Of a stretch of 12,264 nucleotides of DNA, positions 7,357-12,264 are shown piece by piece; within the stretch, counting starts at the first letter, position 1; each line of letters starts with the position of its first letter. Source of the stretch: Alphaproteobacteria bacterium (lineage in GTDB: Bacteria > Pseudomonadota > Alphaproteobacteria > Puniceispirillales > Puniceispirillaceae); the NCBI GenBank assembly GCA_011524805.1, contig WTJO01000099.1, positions 1-12,264 of the forward strand, written 5' to 3'. The notes under the pieces are model-generated. The model made no database searches. It was not told the origin of the DNA and was given only the letters and a program-made list of their open reading frames with translations. A program made the position numbers and the translations under genes.

Positions 7357-8060
7357 CTGTTCGCCGAACCTTCAATTTCATCCAGATGTGCGCGGAGCCG
7401 GTTCAACGCTAATCTGATGCGAGATTTCACTGTACCAAGCGGGATTCCGCTCTCATCAGCTATCTCTCTATGTGACTTCTCTTCGTAATACGCAGAAAAG
7501 ATCATTTTGGCTTGCTCTTCAGGCAAATTTTTCAAAGCGTGGCGAATTTTTTCATCTTCTTGCTTCCGCATCACCACAAAATCACCCAATTCTGGCGCAT
7601 CTGCGGCGAAAGCCGGATCTGTGACATCAGCCACAGGTCTGTTCTCGCGGCGCAATCTGTCAATGCGTTTATTGCGGGCAATGGTGAAAATCCAGGTGCT
7701 GGCACCTGACTGATGCGGGTTATATGTCTCCGCACGGCGCCAGACCATGATCATGGCTTCTTGCGCTATTTCTTCAGCCAGATTGATATCAGTGCCGATC
7801 TTCAGCAAAAATGATTTCACACGGGGGGCGAAATGCGCAAACAGACGGGCAAAGGCCTCTTTGTCCCGATCGCGTCCTACGCAAACAAGTAAATTATTCC
7901 AGTCAGGCTCAGCAGTGCTGAACCCGTTAACATCGCCGGTTCCCATGCCTAATTGTAAGGCTTCTTGGCCTCTGGAAACAACCCCAAAGTTGCTATCAGG
8001 CATTATTTTTTGCATCTCGAGCTCGAATTTCGTCTCAAATGCTGAAACCGTGATATCCAT
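7353..8060 (-). CDS. rpoE: ECF sigma factor, RpoE type paired with ChrR
   Basis: This sigma-70-family extracytoplasmic-function factor directs RNA polymerase to oxidative-stress promoters. Region 2 spans about 65-140, including EIAQEAMIMVWRRA (97-110) and the promoter-melting and -10 stretch STWIFTIARNKRIDRLRR (121-138). Region 4 spans about 172-225, with the helix-turn-helix SHREIADESGIPLGTVKSR. From ATG 8060 it is 235 residues, roughly 40-50 longer than usual, with a low-complexity N-terminal lead. In-frame ATGs at 8015, 8003 and 7946 are alternatives; 7946 would give a family-typical 197 residues. None has a strong ribosome site (AGAAAG sits about 12 nt before 8060), so the start is uncertain. 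It is followed by chrR with a 4-nt ATGA overlap. Autoregulation is usual for this pair, but I found no convincing RpoE promoter upstream. Confidence 0.92.
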   Translation of the reverse strand: MDITVSAFETKFELEMQKIMPDSNFGVVSRGQEALQLGMGTGDVNGFSTAEPDWNNLLVCVGRDRDKEAFARLFAHFAPRVKSFLLKIGTDINLAEEIAQEAMIMVWRRAETYNPHQSGASTWIFTIARNKRIDRLRRENRPVADVTDPAFAADAPELGDFVVMRKQEDEKIRHALKNLPEEQAKMIFSAYYEEKSHREIADESGIPLGTVKSRIRLALNRLRAHLDEIEGSANR

Positions 8061-8084
8061 TTGCCAGTCTTTCTACCCGTGCTA

Positions 8085-8098
8085 GCCAGTTATCTGGC
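8085..8098. repeat. Perfect short inverted repeat in the rpoE leader
   Basis: GCCAG (8085-8089) and CTGGC (8094-8098) form a 5-bp stem with a TTAT loop. It lies 25-38 nt upstream of ATG 8060 on the minus strand. It could be a small leader hairpin or an operator-like site; it is short enough to be chance. Confidence 0.25.
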
Positions 8099-8120
8099 GA
8101 AAAATGCCATTGCCTGATAA

Positions 8121-8149
8121 TTGACACAAAAACCATAAATGATTACAAA
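8121..8149 (+). promoter_or_regulatory. Candidate sigma-70 promoter for the ialB-like gene
   Basis: A perfect TTGACA at 8121-8126 is followed after exactly 17 nt by TACAAA (8144-8149), which matches 4/6 of the -10 consensus. It faces the gene at 8255 and would leave a leader of about 100 nt. It lies in the 194-nt divergent gap between rpoE and this gene. Confidence 0.4.
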
Positions 8150-8254
8150 ACACATCAACGCTACACGTTGCTATTAGTGTGCAATGTTTGGCGTCGGCTT
8201 TATATAGGTGTTTTCATCATCCGGTAAACATAGCTTCGATTCAGGGAGAAAAAT

Positions 8255-8776
8255 ATGAGTGTAATTTCCAGATTTCGGGCGGTATGTATCATCCTGTTGA
8301 TATCATTTGCCGGCGCACATTCTGCTTTTGCGGCCGCACAGGAATTGCAGGTATTCAATAAATGGACAGTTTATAGCAAAAAATCCGAAGCTGGCCGCAT
8401 CTGTTTCATGTCTAGCGTACCCACAAAGCTGGATGGCGATTATGACAGGGCAAATAGAGGCGAAACACGTGTGTATGTTACGCATGGCCCAGGCAAGTCT
8501 GACAGAAATGTAGTATCTGTTCAGGCCGGCTATCGCTACAGCAAGCAAAGCGAGGTCGAGTTCAAGGTTGATGGCAAGAAAACCATGCTTTTTACGCTGG
8601 ATAATTTTGCGTGGGCACAGGGCGCTGAACAGGATCAGAAACTTATTCAGGCGATGAAACGTGGCAATTCCTTGGTGGTCACAGGCATTTCTAGCCGCAA
8701 GAACAAGACCATAGATACCTATTCTCTCTCCGGATTTACCAAGGCAAAGGCGTTTCTGGATAAAAGCTGCCCATAA
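8255..8776 (+). CDS. IalB-family periplasmic protein (invasion associated locus B)
   Basis: This 173-residue exported protein begins at ATG 8255 behind a good AGGGAG (8 nt upstream). It has a classical signal peptide (basic RFR, hydrophobic CIILLISFAG, probable cleavage after AFA at residue 26). The mature part follows the IalB pattern: KWTVY near 36-40, RIC with Cys50, SSVPTK (53-58), TRVYVTHGPG (71-80), VSVQAGYRY (87-95), VDGKKTMLFTLDNFAW (105-120), and TYSLSGF before a terminal Cys172. The two cysteines probably form a disulphide. IalB was named in Bartonella, but the family is widespread in free-living alphaproteobacteria and its biochemical role is unknown; no virulence role is implied. 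It precedes rlmN in the same direction, an adjacency I remember from other alphaproteobacteria. The 101-nt gap to rlmN carries a strong hairpin. Confidence 0.9.
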   Translation: MSVISRFRAVCIILLISFAGAHSAFAAAQELQVFNKWTVYSKKSEAGRICFMSSVPTKLDGDYDRANRGETRVYVTHGPGKSDRNVVSVQAGYRYSKQSEVEFKVDGKKTMLFTLDNFAWAQGAEQDQKLIQAMKRGNSLVVTGISSRKNKTIDTYSLSGFTKAKAFLDKSCP

Positions 8777-8802
8777 TATATCAGGGCTGAACAGGTGTGG
8801 TA

Positions 8803-8842
8803 GCGCAGGTCGTGTTGTTTACAAGTAACAGGCACGCTGCGC
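8803..8842 (+). other. Strong bulged stem-loop between ialB-like gene and rlmN
   Basis: GCGCAG (8803-8808) plus CGTG (8811-8814) pair with the uninterrupted CACGCTGCGC (8833-8842). This makes a 10-bp stem with a 2-nt bulge. Inside, TGTT (8816-8819) pairs with AACA (8827-8830) around a 7-nt loop. No T-run follows, so it is not a standard intrinsic terminator. It could be a transcript-end stabiliser for the ialB-like mRNA, an attenuating structure or an rlmN leader element. Confidence 0.55.
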
Positions 8843-8877
8843 CATCTTCGCCGATATAGAATTGCAGGAAATATGAT

Positions 8878-9975
8878 ATGACAGACGCTGCATTACTGGC
8901 TGATATGCGCCTGCCGCTATTAGGGCTGGATATGGCTGCGCTGGAGGCAGAGGTTGAGCGCCTGCAACTGCCGCGGTTCAGGGCGCGCCAGCTATGGCGC
9001 TGGGTCTGGCGTCATGGCATTACAGATTTTTCCGACATGACTGACCTTGGCAAGCCGGTGCAACAGCTATTTGCAGGCAGATTTCATGCTGACCGCCCTG
9101 CTGTCTCGCGCCGGCAGAAATCGCTGGATGGTACCATCAAATGGCTATTAAAAATGGCGGATGGTCAGGAAGCCGAAATGGTCTACATCCCCGAAGAGGA
9201 TAGAGGTACATTATGTATCTCTTCGCAGGTAGGCTGCACGCTAAATTGCAGCTTCTGCCATACAGGCACACAGCGGCTTGTCCGAAATCTTGAGATAGAC
9301 GAAATTTGTGGCCAGATTCTGCTTGCTATGGACGAGCTGGGCGACTGGCCGGCAGGGAAGCCTGACAGGCGGCTAACCAATATCGTGCTGATGGGCATGG
9401 GTGAGCCTCTATATAATTATGATAATGTCAGAGATGCGCTGAAAATCATCATGAGTGGCGAAGGTATCGGGCTATCCAGACGGCGTGTTACGCTCTCAAC
9501 TTCCGGCATTGTGCCTGAAATTCACAGGTGCGGGGCTGATCTGGGAGTTAATCTGGCCATTTCGCTTCATGCGGTAACAGACACGCTTCGAGACAAGCTG
9601 GTGCCGATTAACCGGAAATATAATCTTGAGATGCTGGTAGATGCTGTCAGACAATATCCGGGTCTGTCCAATGCCCGGCGTGTAACATGGGAATATGTGA
9701 TGCTTGACGGGGTGAATGACAGCCTGTCAGATGCAAAAAAGCTGGTACATATGATCCGCGGCATCCCCTCAAAAATTAATCTTATCCCCTTTAATCCATG
9801 GCCGGGGACAGACTATAGCTGCTCAGATGACCAGACAATTGACCAGTTTGCCAAAATTGTAATGAAGGCCGGCTATGCTTCGCCAGTGCGTACCCCGAGG
9901 GGGCGGGATATTCTGGCGGCCTGTGGCCAGCTAAAATCTGACTCTGTAAGACTGCGCGCCAGCCAGCGCCAATAA
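8878..9975 (+). CDS. rlmN: Dual-specificity RNA methyltransferase RlmN
   Basis: This 365-residue radical-SAM enzyme methylates C2 of adenine 2503 in 23S rRNA and of adenine 37 in some tRNAs, in the cytoplasm. The iron-sulphur motif CTLNCSFC gives Cys120, Cys124 and Cys127. TLCISSQVGC precedes it, as in the E. coli enzyme. MGMGEPLYNY (172-181) and SLHAVTDTLRDKLVPINRKY (229-248) are SAM and substrate regions. The catalytic mechanistic cysteine is Cys349 in RGRDILAACGQL. The N-terminal part (FRARQLWRWVW) is the RNA-binding accessory domain. ATG 8878 has AGGAA about 8 nt upstream; an ATG at 8873 is out of frame and stops at once. The 3' end contains an exact 15-bp tandem duplication that carries the stop codon, leaving the protein length unaffected. 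Confidence 0.96.
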   Translation: MTDAALLADMRLPLLGLDMAALEAEVERLQLPRFRARQLWRWVWRHGITDFSDMTDLGKPVQQLFAGRFHADRPAVSRRQKSLDGTIKWLLKMADGQEAEMVYIPEEDRGTLCISSQVGCTLNCSFCHTGTQRLVRNLEIDEICGQILLAMDELGDWPAGKPDRRLTNIVLMGMGEPLYNYDNVRDALKIIMSGEGIGLSRRRVTLSTSGIVPEIHRCGADLGVNLAISLHAVTDTLRDKLVPINRKYNLEMLVDAVRQYPGLSNARRVTWEYVMLDGVNDSLSDAKKLVHMIRGIPSKINLIPFNPWPGTDYSCSDDQTIDQFAKIVMKAGYASPVRTPRGRDILAACGQLKSDSVRLRASQRQ

Positions 9976-9991
9976 AGCCAGCGCCAATAAA
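9962..9991 (+). repeat. Exact 15-bp tandem duplication across the rlmN stop codon
   Basis: GCCAGCGCCAATAAA occurs at 9962-9976 and again at 9977-9991 with no gap or mismatch. The first copy holds the last codons of rlmN and its TAA (9973-9975). The second is a noncoding copy with an in-phase TAA at 9988-9990. It looks like a recent slippage duplication. Confidence 0.95.
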
Positions 9992-10019
9992 ACAGCACTG
10001 AAAATATCTGCTTTTTTAC

Positions 10020-10038
10020 GCAAAAATTTATTTTTTGC
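10020..10038. repeat. AT-rich inverted repeat downstream of rlmN
   Basis: GCAAAAA (10020-10026) and TTTTTGC (10032-10038) flank TTTAT, a perfect 7-bp stem. A run of six T (10012-10017) lies just before it. The stem is AT-rich, so it may be a weak terminator region for rlmN or an upstream element of the promoter at 10068. It is not a convincing intrinsic terminator. Confidence 0.3.
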
Positions 10039-10067
10039 TATCCGTAAGGCATTGGTCTTTATTTGCC

Positions 10068-10096
10068 TTGAAAATGTCACCTTTGCCTACTACATT
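10068..10096 (+). promoter_or_regulatory. Candidate sigma-70 promoter for the Bax-inhibitor-1 gene
   Basis: TTGAAA (10068-10073) and TACATT (10091-10096) are separated by exactly 17 nt, matching 5/6 and 4/6 of consensus. Transcription would start near 10103, about 24 nt before ATG 10127, which supports that start. Confidence 0.4.
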
Positions 10097-10126
10097 ATGG
10101 GTGAAACAAAAAGTATGGAGATAATC

Positions 10127-10846
10127 ATGCAAGATAACCGTTTCGCAAATCCAGCCCAGGCCAGAGCGACCCAGATAGATGCTGGTCTGCGTGCCTATAT
10201 GCTGGGTGTGTATAATCATATGACAACAGCGCTTGGCATTACAGGCTTTGCGGCGTTTGGTACCAAATTGCTAGCGACTGCCAGCCCGGCCTTTGCACAG
10301 CTATTATTCGGCTCGCCTCTGATGTATGTGGTGATGTTTGCGCCGCTTGGCATGGTCATGTGGCTTAGCTTCAGAATTAATGCGATGTCACCTGCCAAGG
10401 CACGGACACTGTTTTACAGCTATGCGCTGGTAATGGGTATTTCGCTATCAACCATCCTGTTTGCCTTTACAGGCGCAAGTGTAGCACGCGCATTTTTCAT
10501 AACCGCAGGCGCCTTTGCGGCATTATCTATTTACGGATATACAACAAAGCGCGATCTATCTGCATTTGGTGCGTTTTTAATTGTGGGCGTGTTTGGTCTG
10601 ATACTGGCGTCAATCGTCAATATCTTTGTGGCAAGCGCCCAGATGGAATTTCTGATTTCGGTTGTTGGGGTGCTGTTATTCGCAGGTCTGACTGCCTATG
10701 ACACACAGAAAATCAAATCTATGTATCATGCAGGTGATGACAAGGCGACAGCCGCTCGCAAATCAATTTTTGGTGCGCTGACATTGTATCTTGATTTCAT
10801 CAACATGTTCCTGTTTCTGGTCAGACTGCTTGGCAATCGCGAATAG
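10127..10846 (+). CDS. Bax inhibitor-1 (BI-1/YccA) family membrane protein
   Basis: This 239-residue inner-membrane protein has about seven hydrophobic segments, near 28-50, 64-82, 96-114, 118-137, 147-168, 173-190 and 213-235. The family signature is in the C-terminal part: GLTAYDTQKIK (187-197) and LYLDFINMFLFLVRLLG (220-236). These include Asp192 and Asp223, at the positions of the paired aspartates that form the pH-sensing latch in the bacterial homologue BsYetJ. Members include E. coli YccA, a modulator of FtsH proteolysis, and calcium-leak proteins; which role applies here cannot be told. The start at 10127 has GGAG 6 nt upstream (10117-10120). An in-frame open stretch back to 10052 adds 25 residues, but lies upstream of the candidate -10 box. 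A terminator follows at 10898-10934. Confidence 0.93.
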   Translation: MQDNRFANPAQARATQIDAGLRAYMLGVYNHMTTALGITGFAAFGTKLLATASPAFAQLLFGSPLMYVVMFAPLGMVMWLSFRINAMSPAKARTLFYSYALVMGISLSTILFAFTGASVARAFFITAGAFAALSIYGYTTKRDLSAFGAFLIVGVFGLILASIVNIFVASAQMEFLISVVGVLLFAGLTAYDTQKIKSMYHAGDDKATAARKSIFGALTLYLDFINMFLFLVRLLGNRE

Positions 10847-10864
10847 CCTGCTATCTGATATCAT

Positions 10865-10880
10865 CCGGCCTTTTGGCTGG
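10865..10880. repeat. Short hairpin after the BI-1 gene
   Basis: CCGGCC (10865-10870) pairs with GGCTGG (10875-10880), with one G-T wobble and a TTTT loop. It is the first of two hairpins after the BI-1 gene; no T-run follows, so the second (10898-10934) is the more likely terminator. Confidence 0.4.
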
Positions 10881-10897
10881 TTCATGAATAATCTTCC

Positions 10898-10934
10898 ATC
10901 AGGCGCTCTTCCAAAGGGTGCCTGATATTATTTT
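10898..10934 (+). terminator. Probable rho-independent terminator after the BI-1 gene
   Basis: ATCAGGC (10898-10904) pairs with GCCTGAT (10920-10926). The stem continues inward as GCTCT against AGGGT with two wobbles, giving about 12 bp around TCCAA. ATTATTTT follows. It separates the BI-1 gene from fbp. Confidence 0.7.
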
Positions 10935-10961
10935 GAGGGTAAGATAAGCTGTTCAGATTAT
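10933..10961 (+). promoter_or_regulatory. Weak candidate promoter for fbp-fba
   Basis: TTGAGG (10933-10938) and GATTAT (10956-10961) lie 17 nt apart, each matching 4/6 of consensus. The site begins inside the T-tail of the preceding terminator and lies 30 nt before ATG 10992. It is placed by position more than by strength. Confidence 0.25.
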
Positions 10962-10991
10962 CTGCTCCTATGGCAGGGTGGGCATTTAGCT

Positions 10992-11966
10992 ATGAGAAGT
11001 GGCACACGCCAGACGATTAACAGCTATTTTGGCAGTCTGGCTTTTGATGAAGATGGTAAATCTGTCATTCTGGCATTATGCGGTGCGGCTATCGAGATTT
11101 CAGCACTTGCCGCCCAGACAGGCCTGACCACAGAGGCGCTTGGTGATACAACAGGCGCACAGAATTCAGATGGTGATCAGCAAAAACAGCTAGATGTTCT
11201 AGCTGACGAGATTGTCTCTAGAGCCCTTGGGGCAACCGCGCTTGGTGCCTATTTCTCGGAAGAACGAGATGATGCGGTGATATTCAGCCAGAAGGGGATG
11301 CTCAGCCTGTCATGTGATCCGCTAGATGGCTCATCCAATATTGATACAAATCTCACAATCGGCACAATTTTCTCTTTATTCCGCCATTCAGAGGCTGGCA
11401 TTGCAGGCAAACAGCTTCCCCATGGACGTGAACAGATAGCCGCCGGCTTTTTTGCCTATGGCCCCCAGACTAGCCTGCTGATTAGCTGTGGTGACAGCGT
11501 TGTAGCCTTCGGGCTTGATCAGGATGGCCTGTTCAGACAGCTTGACTGGCAAATCGCCATTCCGGCGCAAACAGCAGAATTTGCGATTAATGCCAGCAAT
11601 GCACGGCACTGGATGCCGCCTGTCAAACGCTATATTGAGCAGTGTGTGGCCGGCATTGACGGGGCACGAAAGAAAAATTTCAATATGCGCTGGGCAGGCT
11701 CGCTGGTAGCAGATGCATGGCGCATTTTCCGGCGTGGCGGGGTGTTTTTATATCCTGAAGATAGCCGGAGCGGATATGAACATGGCAGGTTGCGCCTGAT
11801 ATATGAAGCCTATGCAATCGCTTTTCTAGTGGAACAGGCAGGCGGGTTGGCCTCAGATGGCAGGCAGATGATACTGGATATCGCGCCAGAACAGCTTCAT
11901 CAGCGCACCCCGCTTGTTTTTGGAAGCAAAGATGAAATAAATCATCTATTATCCAATTACAGGTAA
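10992..11966 (+). CDS. fbp: Fructose-1,6-bisphosphatase, class I
   Basis: This 324-residue cytoplasmic enzyme removes the 1-phosphate from fructose 1,6-bisphosphate, the committed step of gluconeogenesis, also used in the Calvin cycle. The metal-binding signature DPLDGSSNIDTN lies at 109-120, with the acidic pair Glu90/Glu91 before it (YFSEERD). The substrate region RWAGSLVADAWRIFRRGG (233-250), the conserved IYEAYAIAFLVEQAGG (270-285) with Glu272, and LHQRTPLVFGSKDE (302-315) all fit class I. ATG 10992 is the only sensible start; a purine-rich AGGGTGGG lies about 10 nt upstream. An aldolase gene starts 21 nt after the stop, so the two form an operon. No phosphoribulokinase or Rubisco gene is visible, so gluconeogenesis is the safer reading. 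Confidence 0.96.
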   Translation: MRSGTRQTINSYFGSLAFDEDGKSVILALCGAAIEISALAAQTGLTTEALGDTTGAQNSDGDQQKQLDVLADEIVSRALGATALGAYFSEERDDAVIFSQKGMLSLSCDPLDGSSNIDTNLTIGTIFSLFRHSEAGIAGKQLPHGREQIAAGFFAYGPQTSLLISCGDSVVAFGLDQDGLFRQLDWQIAIPAQTAEFAINASNARHWMPPVKRYIEQCVAGIDGARKKNFNMRWAGSLVADAWRIFRRGGVFLYPEDSRSGYEHGRLRLIYEAYAIAFLVEQAGGLASDGRQMILDIAPEQLHQRTPLVFGSKDEINHLLSNYR

Positions 11967-11975
11967 CTATCAGGC

Positions 11976-11982
11976 GAGGAGG
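11976..11982 (+). promoter_or_regulatory. Strong ribosome binding site of the aldolase gene
   Basis: GAGGAGG ends 5 nt before ATG 11988. A nearer ATG at 11983 is out of frame with the aldolase, so this site and the protein similarity fix the start at 11988. Confidence 0.75.
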
Positions 11983-11987
11983 ATGAT

Positions 11988-12264
11988 ATGCTGGTAAGCT
12001 TGCGACAGCTACTTGATCATGCAGCCGAAAATAATTATGGCGTGCCTGCATTTAATATCAATAATATGGAACAGGGGCTGGCCATCCTGAAGGCCGCAGA
12101 CAAAGCGGATGCGCCTGTGATTATTCAGGCTAGCCGCGGAGCGCGCGCCTATGCAGGCGATGTGATATTACAGGCACTGATTAAGGGGCTGGCGGCGCAA
12201 TATCCGCATATTCCCATCTGTATGCATCAGGATCATGGCAATTCCGAAGCGACCTGTATGACCG
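11988..12264 (+). CDS. fba: Fructose-bisphosphate aldolase, class II (CbbA type), N-terminal part
   Basis: The first 92 residues are present; the gene runs off the right edge. This zinc enzyme reversibly joins glyceraldehyde 3-phosphate and dihydroxyacetone phosphate to give fructose 1,6-bisphosphate, the substrate of the preceding fbp product. The N-terminus MLVSLRQLLDHAAENNYGV and the following PAFNINNMEQ are typical of the longer class II type found with Calvin-cycle genes (CbbA/FbaA of proteobacteria). IIQASRGARAYAG lies at 45-57. MHQDHGNS (79-86) holds the catalytic Asp82 and the first zinc ligand His83. It lies 21 nt after fbp behind a strong ribosome site, and is very probably co-transcribed. 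The C-terminal zinc ligands are outside the window. Confidence 0.95.
   Translation, partial: MLVSLRQLLDHAAENNYGVPAFNINNMEQGLAILKAADKADAPVIIQASRGARAYAGDVILQALIKGLAAQYPHIPICMHQDHGNSEATCMT

Noticed and set aside
10052..10126. Longer start for the BI-1 gene
   Set aside because: A good GGAG with 6-nt spacing precedes ATG 10127, and the candidate -10 box lies inside the proposed extension.
11680..12051. Open frame of 123 codons on the minus strand across the fbp-fba junction
   Set aside because: It is antisense to two clear enzyme genes, has no recognisable domain and spans their operon junction and ribosome site.
10992..12264. fbp and CbbA-type fba as part of a Calvin-cycle cluster
   Set aside because: No phosphoribulokinase, Rubisco or CbbR gene is in the window, and the same pair serves gluconeogenesis; autotrophy is not supported.

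Overview
The window looks like ordinary chromosomal DNA from a Gram-negative alphaproteobacterium. The strongest pointers are an alphaproteobacterial RpoE-type ECF sigma factor overlapping a ChrR-type anti-sigma factor, an invasion-associated-locus-B (IalB) family gene directly upstream of rlmN, and the tesA / ybbA-ybbP cluster. Base composition looks close to balanced, and the genes resemble those of marine lineages such as SAR116 (Puniceispirillum-like). That lineage placement is inference from memory of gene content and protein style, not a computed result.

Layout, left to right. A 5'-truncated Fe/Mn superoxide dismutase ends at 215 and is followed by a clear intrinsic terminator (251-286). 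A short secreted or membrane-anchored protein of unknown function (408-632) converges on argG (657-1877, minus). Then come ybbP (2036-4579, minus) and ybbA (4594-5328, minus), an ABC permease and ATPase pair. They are divergent from tesA (5603-6232, plus), which abuts a DUF3429 membrane protein gene (6233-6667). The divergent gap 5329-5602 holds a promoter-like site facing ybbA and a run of degenerate GTATAATCA-like repeats facing tesA. A convergent hairpin (6680-6701) separates this block from chrR-rpoE (6700-7356 and 7353-8060, minus), which overlap by 4 nt. Divergent from rpoE is an IalB-family gene (8255-8776), followed in the same direction by rlmN (8878-9975), a Bax-inhibitor-1 family gene (10127-10846), fbp (10992-11966) and the start of a class II fructose-bisphosphate aldolase gene (11988 to the window edge).

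How the genes work together. ArgG makes argininosuccinate for arginine synthesis. YbbA-YbbP with TesA is a conserved envelope module in which a MacB/FtsX-like ABC machine is paired with a periplasmic lysophospholipase/thioesterase. RpoE-ChrR is, in Rhodobacter, the singlet-oxygen response switch, and here it sits about 6.5 kb from a superoxide dismutase gene. RlmN modifies 23S rRNA and tRNA. Fbp and Fba form a gluconeogenic/Calvin-type pair with 21 nt between them.

I found no phage, insertion sequence, CRISPR array, toxin-antitoxin pair or obviously new multi-gene system. The best leads are a ChrR homologue that keeps all four cupin metal ligands but has lost both cysteines of the N-terminal zinc site, the spaced repeats upstream of tesA, a strong bulged hairpin between ialB and rlmN, an exact 15-bp duplication carrying the rlmN stop codon, and the small two-cysteine protein at 408-632.
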